NCBI RefSeq assembly: GCF_003814555.1
Contig: NZ_RKQN01000003.1
Span: 417,611-481,610 of the forward strand
Reading direction: 5' to 3'
DNA from: Vulcaniibacterium tengchongense
GTDB taxonomy: Bacteria; Pseudomonadota; Gammaproteobacteria; Xanthomonadales; Xanthomonadaceae
Length of the DNA stretch: 64,000 nucleotides
This document shows positions 1 through 8,220 of the stretch, piece after piece (the first letter of the stretch is position 1; every line of letters starts with the position of its first letter). The notes under the pieces were generated by a model that was not told the DNA's origin, ran no database searches, and saw nothing but the letters and a program-made list of their open reading frames with translations. Both the position numbers and the translations under genes were made by a program.

Positions 1-378
1 CTCCAGGGCCCGGTACAGGCGGTCGCGCAGGGTCCGCAGCAGGTCCGGCGCCAGCACCCCCTCGCGCATCCACGCGGCCAACGCCGCCGCGGCCAGGTCC
101 TCGCGCAGCGCGGGATCGGGTTCGCCGAGGCATTCGAGCAGGCCGAGCGCGAGCGCGTCGCGCGCCGCCGCGCTCTCCATCCGGAATCCGGCCTGCTGCA
201 GCGCCTGCAGCGAGTCGCCGCTCCATCCCGCCGGCGGGCACGGCCCGGCCTGGGCCTGCGCGGCGCAGGCCAGCAGCGCCAGCAGCCAGGGCCGCGCGCG
301 TCGCCGCAGCGCGGCGGCGCGCTGGTCGGGCGCGACCGTTCCGCCCGCGCGCTTTGTCTTCGTTCGCTTCTTCGGCAT
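1..378 (-). CDS. DUF2785 family protein (C-terminus outside window)
   Basis: A minus-strand frame opens with ATG at 376-378 and runs without a stop to the window edge, giving 126 codons of the N-terminal part. After a basic start comes a hydrophobic stretch ending in Ala-rich residues (about residues 28-45), which looks like a signal peptide. Then follow a Cys-Pro-Pro segment and a helical repeat region with the pattern LLECLGEPDPALRED and an A-A-W-M-R-E-G motif. That pattern is what I remember of DUF2785 proteins of xanthomonads, an uncharacterised helical-repeat family. The function is unknown. The 3' half is missing, so family membership rests on the N-terminal half only. Confidence 0.6.
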   Translation of the reverse strand, partial: MPKKRTKTKRAGGTVAPDQRAAALRRRARPWLLALLACAAQAQAGPCPPAGWSGDSLQALQQAGFRMESAAARDALALGLLECLGEPDPALREDLAAAALAAWMREGVLAPDLLRTLRDRLYRALE

Positions 379-534
379 CGCGCGACTATGCCATCGGCGC
401 GCCGCGCGCGGCCAGCGCCGGCCGTGCCATCGGTCATGGACGAAGCCCCCCGCGGGCGCACTATCATCCGCCAGGCCTTCGGCGCGCCGGCGCGGCCGGA
501 GCGGACGCTGGAGAGAAACGGACGGGTCACGGCG

Positions 535-771
535 ATGAGCGATCACACCGCGTTAGCCCTGTTGCGATTGCTGGCCGAGGAGGACGGGCAGCCGCTGCAT
601 CGCGTGGCCCGCAAGCTCGGCATCGGCGTGGCCCGGCTGCAGTACGTGCTGGGCACGCTCGGCGACGATCCCCAGCACGAGGGCCTGGACCTGGTGATGC
701 AACTGCGCGACGGCCAGCGCCTGCGCCTGTGGCTGACGCGCAAGGGCCGGCGGCTGTGCGGCGTCGCCTAG
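535..771 (+). CDS. small winged-helix-like protein (78 aa)
   Basis: This short frame starts at ATG 535 (MSDHTALALL). An upstream in-frame start at 388 would add an Arg/Pro-rich stretch that looks non-coding, and a purine-rich GGAGAGAAA lies about 17 nt before 535. The predicted protein has an N-terminal helix, a helix-turn-helix-like segment (RVARKLGIGVARLQYVL, residues 22-38) and a C-terminal basic beta-hairpin-like part, as in a minimal winged-helix DNA-binding domain. I do not recognise a named family. It could be a small transcription regulator or a DprA/MarR-like wing domain. It stands alone between a divergent DUF2785 gene and the DUF885 lipoprotein. Confidence 0.6.
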   Translation: MSDHTALALLRLLAEEDGQPLHRVARKLGIGVARLQYVLGTLGDDPQHEGLDLVMQLRDGQRLRLWLTRKGRRLCGVA

Positions 772-921
772 CGGCGTAGCCCCGCCGCGCCGCGGCAGGC
801 AACGCGCGGGCGAAACGTTTGCGCGGCCTGGCGGCGCCGGCGACGGGGACCAACGGCCTATTCGATGCGCGCGACGCAGGCGATATCCTCCGCGGCGCGC
901 TCCCTTTCCGCGAGTCTCCGC

Positions 922-2748
922 ATGCGCCTACTGCGTCCCTCCCTGCTCGCCCTGGCCCTGCTCGGCCTGGGCGCCTGCCGCTCCGAAGCCCCGGCGCCCG
1001 CGCCCGGCGCCGCCGCGCCCGCCGCCGTCCCTGCCAGCGCCGAGGTCGATCCCGCCGTGGAAGCCCGCTTCGCCGATCTGTCCAAGCGCTGGCTCGAGGG
1101 CTGGCTGCGCCTCAACCCGGTCGCGGCCACGCAGATCGGCGAGCACGCCTACGACGACCAGGTCGACGACCTCAGCGCCGCCGGCCGGCAGAAGCAGATC
1201 GACTTCTCGAAGCGGCTGCTGGCCGAGCTCGACGCGATCGACGTGACCCGGTTGTCGCGCGAGAACCAGATCGACGCGGCGATCCTGCGCAACCAGCTGC
1301 GCTCGGACGTCTGGACGCTGGAGACGCTGCAGAGCTGGGCCTGGGACCCGCAGGTCTACAACGGCCTGGCCGGCGGCGCGATCTACAACCTGATGGCGCG
1401 CGAGTTCGCGCCGCTGCCGCAGCGGCTGAAGTCGGCGACCGCGCGGATGGAGAAGATCCCGGCGATCTTCGCCCGGATGCGCGAGAACCTGGATCCGAAC
1501 CGGGTGCCGAGGATCCACGCCGAGACGGTGGCGAAGCAGAACGCCGGCGTGCTCAGCCTGATCGACACCTTCATCGCGCCGAACGCCGGCCAGCTCCACG
1601 GCGCCGACCGCACGCGCCTGGACGCCGCGGTCGCCGGCCTGCGCAAGGCGGTGGCCGAGCAGCAGGCCTGGCTGGACGAGACCCTGGTGCCGAACGCCAA
1701 GGGCGACTTCCGCCTCGGCCAGACCCTGTACGACGAGAAGCTGCAGTACTCGCTGAACTCCTCGCTGTCGCGCGCCGAGATCAAGCGGCGCGCCGAGGCC
1801 GAGCTGGAGCGCGTGCGCGGCGAGATGTACCGGATCGCGCAGAAGGTGCTGAAGGACAAGCCGGACGCGCCGGCGCTGCCGGACCAACCCGATGCCGCGC
1901 AGCAGCAGAAGGCGATCGAGGCGGCGCTGGAGCTGGCCTACGCCGAGCGCCCCGCGCGCGACCAGGTGGTCGACTTCGCCAAGCGCACCCTGGCCGACGC
2001 CACCGAGTTCACCCGCAAGCACGACCTGGTCACCGTGCCGAACGACCCGGTCAAGGTGATCCTGATGCCGGAGTTCCAGCGCGGCGTCGCGGTCGCGTAC
2101 TGCGATTCGCCGGGGCCGCTCGACAAGGGCCTGGACACCTACTACGCGATCTCGCCGATCCCGGAGGACTGGAGCCAGGAACAGACCGACTCGTTCCTGC
2201 GCGAGTACAACAGCCGGATGATCCACCTGCTGTCGATCCACGAGGCAATGCCGGGCCACTACCTCGAGGGCGCGCACTCGGTCGACGCGCATTCCACCCT
2301 GCGCGCGGTGCTGCGCTCGGGCCTGTTCGCCGAAGGCTGGGCGGTGTACACCGAGGACATGATGGCCGACGCCGGCTACCTGGACAACGACCCGCTGTTC
2401 CGCCTGGTGCAGCTGAAGTTCTATCTGCGCACCATCGCCAACGCGATCCTCGACCAGGGCGTGCACGTGGACGGCTGGAGCCGCGAGCAGGCGATGGAGC
2501 TGATGACCAAGCAGGCGTTCCAGCAGGAGCGCGAGGCCGCCGGCAAGTGGGTGCGCGCGCAACTGACCAGCGCGCAGCTGCCGACCTACTTCGTCGGCGC
2601 GCAGGAGCATTTCGACATGCGCAAGGCGGTGGAGGCCAAGCGCGGGCCGAAGTTCGACCTCAAGGCCTACCACGACCAGGTGCTGTCCTACGGCGCGCCG
2701 CCGGTGCGCTTCGTCCGGCAGATGATGCTGGACGAGCCGATCCGCTGA
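922..2748 (+). CDS. DUF885 family lipoprotein, putative metallopeptidase
   Basis: The protein has 608 residues from ATG 922. I prefer this start to the upstream 865 because it directly begins a lipoprotein signal (MRLLRPSLLALALLGLGAC) with the lipobox Cys at residue 19. The mature protein is probably anchored in the outer or inner membrane, facing the periplasm. The DUF885 signature HEAMPGH is at residues 440-446, the HExxxGH-type metal site of this family of presumed zinc peptidases; the substrate is unknown. The length is usual for the family. A second DUF885 lipoprotein is encoded at 23130-24914, so the window holds a diverged pair. No operon partner is evident. Confidence 0.88.
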   Translation: MRLLRPSLLALALLGLGACRSEAPAPAPGAAAPAAVPASAEVDPAVEARFADLSKRWLEGWLRLNPVAATQIGEHAYDDQVDDLSAAGRQKQIDFSKRLLAELDAIDVTRLSRENQIDAAILRNQLRSDVWTLETLQSWAWDPQVYNGLAGGAIYNLMAREFAPLPQRLKSATARMEKIPAIFARMRENLDPNRVPRIHAETVAKQNAGVLSLIDTFIAPNAGQLHGADRTRLDAAVAGLRKAVAEQQAWLDETLVPNAKGDFRLGQTLYDEKLQYSLNSSLSRAEIKRRAEAELERVRGEMYRIAQKVLKDKPDAPALPDQPDAAQQQKAIEAALELAYAERPARDQVVDFAKRTLADATEFTRKHDLVTVPNDPVKVILMPEFQRGVAVAYCDSPGPLDKGLDTYYAISPIPEDWSQEQTDSFLREYNSRMIHLLSIHEAMPGHYLEGAHSVDAHSTLRAVLRSGLFAEGWAVYTEDMMADAGYLDNDPLFRLVQLKFYLRTIANAILDQGVHVDGWSREQAMELMTKQAFQQEREAAGKWVRAQLTSAQLPTYFVGAQEHFDMRKAVEAKRGPKFDLKAYHDQVLSYGAPPVRFVRQMMLDEPIR

Positions 2749-2989
2749 GCCGCGGCCTGCGAAGGCCTGGCCTTCGCGGGGCTCGCACGGGCCTGCGCGG
2801 TCCCCCGCGGAGGGACGGCGCCGCGGCAGGCATGCCCGCGGTGGTTTCCTCGCGCGGCACCCGCGTTCGTCCGCGCGGGTCCCGCTGGCGCGCCGATGGA
2901 ATTCCCGTCCGCGGGCGGTCGGCCTCGACGGGGTCGCCACGCCCGCTTGCGCCAGACTGGAGCCCGCCACCGCCCAGGAACCCTCCGCC

Positions 2990-3418
2990 ATGAACTCCCC
3001 GCAGACCGGCAGCCGCGTCATCCCCACCCTGGTCTATCGCGACGCCCACGTCGCCATCGACTGGCTGTGCAACGCGTTCGGCTTCGAGCGCCAGGCGGTC
3101 TACGCCGACGCCGACGTGGTCCACCATGCCCAGCTGACCTTCGGCAGCGGCATGGTCATGCTCGGCTCGGCGAACAAGGACGGCGACTGGGCCAGGTGGA
3201 TGATCCACCCCGACGAGACCGGCGGCCGCGCCACCCAGGGCGTCTGCGTCGTGGTTCCCGACGTCGACGCGCACTACGCCCGCGCCAAAGCCGGCGGCGC
3301 CGAGATCGTGATCGACATCGCCGACCAGGACTACGGCGGCCGCGGCTACGCCTGCCGCGACCTCGAAGGCCACCTGTGGTGGTTCGGCAGCTACGACCCG
3401 TGGGCCGCGCCGCGATGA
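2990..3418 (+). CDS. VOC (glyoxalase/bleomycin-resistance fold) protein
   Basis: The 142-residue protein has the betaalphabetabetabeta pattern of one VOC module pair: VIPTLVYRDAHVAIDWL at the start, a central F-G-S-G-M-V-M-L strand, and a C-terminal D-L-E-G-H-L-W-W-F-G-S-Y. This DxEGHxWxFGxY ending is common in PhnB/YdeM-like VOC proteins of unknown substrate. Its stop overlaps the start of the DUF72 gene in an ATGA arrangement (3415-3418), so the two are translationally coupled. Unlike several small enzymes further along, it has no TGTCGA-type promoter motif upstream. Specific activity cannot be read from the sequence. Confidence 0.88.
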   Translation: MNSPQTGSRVIPTLVYRDAHVAIDWLCNAFGFERQAVYADADVVHHAQLTFGSGMVMLGSANKDGDWARWMIHPDETGGRATQGVCVVVPDVDAHYARAKAGGAEIVIDIADQDYGGRGYACRDLEGHLWWFGSYDPWAAPR

Positions 3419-4254
3419 GCGACCTGTTCGCGGCGCCGCCGCAGCCGGTCGACGGCATCCGCGTCGGCATCGGCGGCTGGACCTACGCGCCCTGGCGCGA
3501 CAACTTCTACCCGAAGGGCCTGGTGCAACGGCGCGAGCTCGAATACGCCAGCCGCCGCCTGACCGCGATCGAGATCAACGGCACCTACTACGGCGCGCAG
3601 AAGCCGGCCACCTACGCCAAGTGGGCGGCGGAGACGCCGGAGGGCTTCGTCTTCTCGGCCAAGGCGCCGATGCGGATCATGCAGTCGCGCACGCTGGCCA
3701 GGACCGGACCGCAGATCGAGGACTTCGTCGGCGGCATCGCCGCGCTCGGCGACCGGCTCGGACCGATCGTCTGGCAGTTCGACGCCGGCCGGCGGATCGA
3801 CCGCGACGACTTCGCCGCGTTCCTCGGGCTGCTGCCGCCCCGCGCGGCAGGCCGCGCGCTGCGCCACGTGCTGGACGTGCGCGACTCCGGCTTCGTCGAC
3901 GCCGGCTACGTCGCCCTCGTCCGCCGGCACGGCTTCGCCACGGTGTTCACGGATTCGCCGGACCACCCGTCCTTCGCCGACGTCGCCGCGGACTTCGTCT
4001 ACGCGCGGCTGATGCGCGCGCGCAGCGAGGTCGCCACCGGCTACCCGGCGGCCGAACTCGAGCGCTGGGCGCAGCGCGCCCTCGCCTGGGCGCGCGGCGG
4101 CGAACCCGACGACCTGCCGCGCCTGTCCCGCGACCCGGCGCCGCCGGCCCAGCGCCGCGACGTGTTCGTGTTCTTCATCAGCGCGGCCAAGGAACGCAAC
4201 CCGGCCGCGGCGATGGCGCTGATCGAAAGACTGCGCGACCGACGCGCCGGCTGA
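3415..4254 (+). CDS. DUF72 family protein (YecE-like)
   Basis: The 279-residue protein begins at ATG 3415, overlapping the VOC stop codon. It shows the DUF72 TIM-barrel hallmarks: VGIGGWTYAPWRDNFYPKG at residues 18-36, followed by EINGTYYGAQKP and an F-x-F-S-A-K-A-P strand. A late D-V-F-V-F-F-I-S-A-A-K-E-R-N replaces the usual VYFNN-type end. The family is widespread but biochemically undefined; a nuclease-like TIM barrel has been suggested. I ignored an in-frame extension back to 2896 because it lies on top of the VOC gene and reads as Arg-rich noise. Confidence 0.88.
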   Translation: MSDLFAAPPQPVDGIRVGIGGWTYAPWRDNFYPKGLVQRRELEYASRRLTAIEINGTYYGAQKPATYAKWAAETPEGFVFSAKAPMRIMQSRTLARTGPQIEDFVGGIAALGDRLGPIVWQFDAGRRIDRDDFAAFLGLLPPRAAGRALRHVLDVRDSGFVDAGYVALVRRHGFATVFTDSPDHPSFADVAADFVYARLMRARSEVATGYPAAELERWAQRALAWARGGEPDDLPRLSRDPAPPAQRRDVFVFFISAAKERNPAAAMALIERLRDRRAG

Positions 4255-4392
4255 CCGCGAGCCGCCACGCCGGGCCATGTGCGGGTGCGGCGCGGCGTGG
4301 ATACGGCCTGCGGCGCAGTTCGCCGGGCCGCGCTTCGCGCGCGAGGCCCCTCCGCTTGCGGGGAAGGGGTGGGGGCGGCCCGGCCCGGAACC

Positions 4393-5034
4393 TCAGTACG
4401 CCACGCTGAAACGCCGCCGCGAATGCGCCGGCCGCTCCAGCTCGTCGATCATCGCGACCGCATAGTCCTGCACCGAGATGCGGCTGCGGCCTTCGGCATC
4501 GGCCAACAACCGGTCGCCGCCCAGGCGGAAGCGGCCGGTGCGCTCGCCGGGGAAGATCTCCGCGGCCGGCGAGAGGAAGGTCCAGTCCAGCCCGGTTTCC
4601 GCGCGCAGGCGCTGGAGCACGCCGGCCATCGCGCGCGCCTCGACCTTGTACTCGGCGGGGAACACGTCCTCCTCGACCAACAGCCGGCCGGGCGCCACCT
4701 CCAGGCTGCCGGCGCCGCCGACCACCAGCAACCGGGACACGCCGGCGCGCTTTGCGCCTTCGAGGATCGCGGCATTGCCGCGGGCGACCTCGCCCGCCAA
4801 GTCCGGCCCCCGGCGGTCGCCGGTGAAGGCCGAGATCACCGCGTCGGCGCCGCGCACCGCTTCGGCCACGGCTGCCGGATCGGTGGCGTCGGCGGCGCTC
4901 GTCCGCAGGCCGGGGCGGGCCGCCAGCCTGCCCGCGCTGCGGGCGATCGCGGTCACGCGATGGCCGCGCGCCAAGGCTTCTTCGAGCACCGCCGAACCGA
5001 TGAAGCCGGTGGCGCCGATGAGGGCGACGTGCAT
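4393..5034 (-). CDS. NAD(P)-binding SDR-like oxidoreductase (NmrA/YwnB type)
   Basis: The 213-residue protein starts at ATG 5032-5034 and has an N-terminal dinucleotide-binding motif G-A-T-G-F-I-G-S (residues 7-14). This is the atypical/extended SDR pattern found in YwnB/NmrA-like NAD(P)H-binding proteins. A V-V-G-G-A-G-S-L segment and a conserved D-W-T-F-L-S-P-A motif also match that group. It is divergent from a LysR regulator starting at 5119, with an 84-nt gap. This is a common arrangement in which the regulator controls the oxidoreductase and itself. The substrate is unknown; relatives respond to electrophiles or quinones. Confidence 0.87.
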   Translation of the reverse strand: MHVALIGATGFIGSAVLEEALARGHRVTAIARSAGRLAARPGLRTSAADATDPAAVAEAVRGADAVISAFTGDRRGPDLAGEVARGNAAILEGAKRAGVSRLLVVGGAGSLEVAPGRLLVEEDVFPAEYKVEARAMAGVLQRLRAETGLDWTFLSPAAEIFPGERTGRFRLGGDRLLADAEGRSRISVQDYAVAMIDELERPAHSRRRFSVAY

Positions 5035-5118
5035 GGGAAACTCCTGTGCGAGGGGGGAAGGCGATACAGTGTTCCTGCTAACGAAGAGGCCGATAAGCGG
5101 GGTCGATCCACCATCACC

Positions 5119-6069
5119 ATGAAGCCGGACTTCACAATCGACCGCCTCAAGCGCATGGCCCTGTTCGCCCGCGTGGTCGATCTGGGCTCGATGAGCGCCG
5201 CGGCCCGCGAACTGGACATGACCGCCTCGGCGGTCAGCCAGCAGGTGCGCCGGCTGGAGGCCGAGACCGGGATCGCCCTGCTGCACCGCTCGACCCGCAA
5301 GCTGACCCTCACCGAGGCGGGCCAGGCCTACTACGAGGACTGCGCGGCGATGCTGCTGGCCGCGCAATCGGCCGAGCGCCGCTTGGCCGATCTGCGCGAC
5401 GAGCCGCGCGGCGAGCTGCGCATCGCCTTCCCGGTCGGCTTCAGCCGGCACCTCGCCGCGGCGCTGGCGCCGTTGCTGCGCGCGCATCCGCGACTGTCGC
5501 TGCGGCTGTTCGCGGAGGACCGCCGGATCGACCTGATCGCCGAGCGCATCGATCTGGCGATCCGCATCGGCACGCTCGGCGACTCGGCGCTGGTGGCGCG
5601 GCGCCTGGCCCAATGGCGGCACCTGCTGGTCGCCGCGCCGGCCTACGCACAGGCGCGCGGATTGCCGCGCTGCCCGGAAGACCTGGCCCGGCACGCGATG
5701 CTGATCCTGAGCGTGATGAGCCGGCCGGAGTTCATCGAACTGCATCGCCCGGGGGAGCCGGCGCGGCGGGTGCGCGTCTCCGGGCCGGTCGCCGGCAACA
5801 ACGCCGAAGCGGTCAAGCAGATGATGCTGCAGGGCCTGGGCATCGCGCGCATGCCGGGACCGGACGCGGCGCCCCTGCTGGCCTCCGGCGAGATCGTCGC
5901 GGTGCTGCCGGAATGGTCGCTCGCGCCGCTCGGCGTCTATGCGCTCACCGCGCGTCGCGACTCGCAGCCGGCCAAGGTGCGGCTGGCGATCGCGGCGATC
6001 CGGGACTACCTGGACGCCGCGGACGCCGTCGCGCCGGGGCCGGGCGTCAGCGCAGCGCCTTGGCCATGA
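5119..6069 (+). CDS. LysR family transcriptional regulator
   Basis: The 316-residue protein starts at ATG 5119. The N-terminal winged HTH (about residues 8-65) contains the LysR pattern M-S-A-A-A-R-E-L-D-M-T-A-S-A-V-S-Q-Q-V-R-R-L-E. It is followed by a substrate-binding-like domain containing G-E-L-R-I-A-F-P. It belongs to the AaeR/DsdC-like group by overall pattern. It is transcribed divergently from the SDR-like oxidoreductase and probably regulates it. Its last 23 nt overlap the end of the convergent GNAT gene (6047-6069). The inducer is not predictable. Confidence 0.92.
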   Translation: MKPDFTIDRLKRMALFARVVDLGSMSAAARELDMTASAVSQQVRRLEAETGIALLHRSTRKLTLTEAGQAYYEDCAAMLLAAQSAERRLADLRDEPRGELRIAFPVGFSRHLAAALAPLLRAHPRLSLRLFAEDRRIDLIAERIDLAIRIGTLGDSALVARRLAQWRHLLVAAPAYAQARGLPRCPEDLARHAMLILSVMSRPEFIELHRPGEPARRVRVSGPVAGNNAEAVKQMMLQGLGIARMPGPDAAPLLASGEIVAVLPEWSLAPLGVYALTARRDSQPAKVRLAIAAIRDYLDAADAVAPGPGVSAAPWP

Positions 6070-6685
6070 ACGCCCACGACGCCGGGCACAGCTGCGCGAA
6101 CTGCGCCGTGGCGGCGATCGCCGCCGGCGCCGCCTCGCGCGGGGTCGGGGCGTAGCCCAGGCGGGCGAAGTAACCGGCCGCGTGCGTGGTCAGCAGGAAC
6201 AGGCGGCGCACGCCGGCGTCCGCGGCCCGGCGTTCGGCGTGTGCGACCAGCTCGCGCGCCAGGCCGCGGCCGCGCAGCGCCTCGGCCACCGCGAGCGACC
6301 GCAGCAGCGCGGCCTCACCGTGGCGCTCGACCCCGACCGCCGCCATCGGCACGCCGTTGCGGCGCCGCCCGAACAGCCGCACCGGTGCCGCCGCCGCGTC
6401 CAGGTCGGCGGTGGGCAGGCCGGCCGCGCGCAGCAGCGCCGCCACCGCATCGTCGTAGTCGATCGCCTCGATCCGCGGCCGCTCGTGCGGCTCCTCGGGC
6501 ACGCGCTTGTTGGCGATGCGCACCTCGCCGGCCATCAGCAGGCGCAGGTCGCGGACGATGTACTCGGCCAGCGCCGCATCGTCGATGTCCTCGCCGTCCA
6601 GGTCCAGGCGGAAGTCCCGGCCCTTCAGCCCGCCGCCGTTGGAGAAGGCGATCTCGAAGTCGAACACCACGCGGTGCCGGGTCAT
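6047..6685 (-). CDS. two-domain protein: small N-terminal module fused to ArsN-like GNAT acetyltransferase
   Basis: The 212-residue protein has two parts. Residues 1-70 (starting MTRHRVVFDFEIAFSNGGG) resemble small stand-alone proteins that I recall near cyclase/formamidase-type genes: VVFDFEI, a GGG turn, D-F-R-L-D-L-D-G and Y-I-V-R-D-L-R-L-L. Residues 72-212 are a GNAT domain with the acetyl-CoA motif R-S-L-A-V-A-E-A-L-R-G-R-G-L-A (129-143) and T-T-H-A-A-G-Y-F-A-R-L-G-Y. These are typical of ArsN2-type arsenic-resistance acetyltransferases. No other ars gene is visible nearby, so the substrate is open. The 3' end overlaps the LysR gene on the other strand by 23 nt. Confidence 0.8.
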   Translation of the reverse strand: MTRHRVVFDFEIAFSNGGGLKGRDFRLDLDGEDIDDAALAEYIVRDLRLLMAGEVRIANKRVPEEPHERPRIEAIDYDDAVAALLRAAGLPTADLDAAAAPVRLFGRRRNGVPMAAVGVERHGEAALLRSLAVAEALRGRGLARELVAHAERRAADAGVRRLFLLTTHAAGYFARLGYAPTPREAAPAAIAATAQFAQLCPASWAFMAKALR

Positions 6686-6764
6686 GTCGTTCGCACTGGA
6701 GGGGGCGCCGATCGCCCATGCGCCCGGCGGGAAAGGAGGCCGGAAGCGCCCCGCGTCCGGCCGG

Positions 6765-7652
6765 CTATTTCGCGCGCTGGCTGAGGGCGACGCTGCCGAG
6801 GATCATCGCCCCGGCCACGCCCATCGTCAGCGTCAGCGGTTCGTCGAGCAGCAGCCAGGCCCAGGCCACGCCGAACACCGGGATCAGGTAGGTCACCGTG
6901 GACGCGCGCGCGGCGCCGATGCGCGCGATCAGCCGGTAGTACATGACGAACGCGAAGCCGGTGCAGAGCACGCCGAGCATCGCCGCGGAGAACCACGACG
7001 CCGCCGGGATCGACCGCGCCGGCCACTGCGCGAGCGCGAACGGCAGCGTCAGCAGCGCCGCGCTGCCGAGCGTGGCCGAGGCCACCGCCGCCGGCGGCAG
7101 GCCGCCGAGGTGCCGCCGCACCAGATTGATGCCCACGCCGTACAGGAACGCCGCGCCGACGCCGGCCGCGACCGCCCAGCCGATGCTGGCGCCCGCCGTC
7201 TTGCCGCTGGCCAGCACCACCACGCCGGCGAAGCCGACCAGCAGCGCGAACGCGCGCCGCGCGCCGATCTTCTCGCCGAAGAACAGGAAGCCGACCAGCG
7301 CGGTGAACAGCACGGTCATCGCGTTGGCGATCGCGCCGATCCCGGCCGGCGCGCGCTGCGCGGCCCAGGCGAACAGCACGAACGGCAGCGCCGAGTTGAT
7401 CGCCCCGATCAGCGCCAGCTTCGGCCACAGCCGCAGCGGGAACTGCGCCCGCGCCCGCCACAGGAACGGCAGCAGCACCAGCGAACCCAGCGCCAGGCGC
7501 GCCTCCACCAGCGGCACCGCGCCGAAGTCGCCGGCGGCGACGCGCATGAACAGGAACGAGGCGCCCCAGATCGCGCCGAGCACGCCCAGCTCGAGCGGGG
7601 TCAGCCAGCCACGGGCGGTTTCGGCGAGAGGTTGGGCGGCGATGCTGTTCAT
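6765..7652 (-). CDS. EamA family drug/metabolite transporter
   Basis: The 295-residue protein has about ten hydrophobic segments arranged as two EamA repeats. The first begins L-G-A-I-W-G-A-S-F-L-F-M-R near residue 27, and the second contains W-A-V-A-A-G-V-G-A-A-F-L-Y-G. The length and topology are those of inner-membrane DMT-superfamily exporters of the RhaT/YdcZ/EamA type. It sits 25 nt upstream of the cupin gene end in the same orientation, so the two minus-strand genes (cupin at 7678-8139, then this one) may be co-transcribed. The substrate is unknown. Confidence 0.9.
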   Translation of the reverse strand: MNSIAAQPLAETARGWLTPLELGVLGAIWGASFLFMRVAAGDFGAVPLVEARLALGSLVLLPFLWRARAQFPLRLWPKLALIGAINSALPFVLFAWAAQRAPAGIGAIANAMTVLFTALVGFLFFGEKIGARRAFALLVGFAGVVVLASGKTAGASIGWAVAAGVGAAFLYGVGINLVRRHLGGLPPAAVASATLGSAALLTLPFALAQWPARSIPAASWFSAAMLGVLCTGFAFVMYYRLIARIGAARASTVTYLIPVFGVAWAWLLLDEPLTLTMGVAGAMILGSVALSQRAK

Positions 7653-7677
7653 CGGGATCTCGCGGGCGGAGGGCGGA

Positions 7678-8139
7678 TCAGCCCTGGGTGGGGTGGTAGC
7701 AGTGCGCGATGGAATCGGGGCTGCCGCCGGACGCGAGGAACGCGGCGGTGCCGACGTTCAGCCCGAGCAGGCGCACGCCGGTCTCGGTGCGCGGCCGGTG
7801 GCGGCTGTCGGGCGCGAAGTTCACGTAGGTGCCGGCACCGTAGCGCGCCTCGCCCTCGATGACCTCGCCTTCGATCACGTAGTAGGACTCGCCGGTGTCG
7901 TGGTGGTCGTGGTCCGGCCACTGCGCGCCCGGCGCCATCTCGACCACCCACACGCGCACGCCGGGGTTGCTCGGCAGGTCGCGGCGGACGCAACCGGGGC
8001 CGATCGCGAACCCCGCGGCATCGTCCAGGCGCAGGGCCCGCAGCGGCACCGGCGACTCGTCCGCCGGACCGCCGGCAAGCCTGTGGAACGGGTTCGCTTC
8101 TGCCTTGCCCACGTCGCCCTGCCGACAATCCGGTTTCAT
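7678..8139 (-). CDS. cupin-domain protein (ChrR-like)
   Basis: The 153-residue protein starts at ATG 8137-8139. It has a single cupin barrel. The metal motif H-D-H-H-D-T-G-E-S-Y-Y-V-I-E-G (about residues 77-91) matches cupin motif 1, and a later F-A-P-D-S-R-H-R-P-R gives the motif-2 His. This is the ChrR-like anti-sigma/cupin fold without the N-terminal zinc-binding helical domain, so an enzymatic or sensing role is equally possible. It is divergent from the LysR gene at 8221, with an 81-nt shared control region. It probably forms a transcription unit with the EamA transporter downstream. Confidence 0.8.
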   Translation of the reverse strand: MKPDCRQGDVGKAEANPFHRLAGGPADESPVPLRALRLDDAAGFAIGPGCVRRDLPSNPGVRVWVVEMAPGAQWPDHDHHDTGESYYVIEGEVIEGEARYGAGTYVNFAPDSRHRPRTETGVRLLGLNVGTAAFLASGGSPDSIAHCYHPTQG

Positions 8140-8220
8140 CCCGGCTCCATTGTCCTCTGGCGCCGCGCGCCCACAAGCGCATACTTTCGAAGACAGGCAC
8201 AAACGAGATTTGAGGCTCGC

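Noticed and set aside
928-3027. Long minus-strand frame opposite the first DUF885 gene
   Set aside because: It is antisense to a lipoprotein with clear signal and metal motif. The composition is Arg/Val/Gln/Leu-rich with no recognisable domain.
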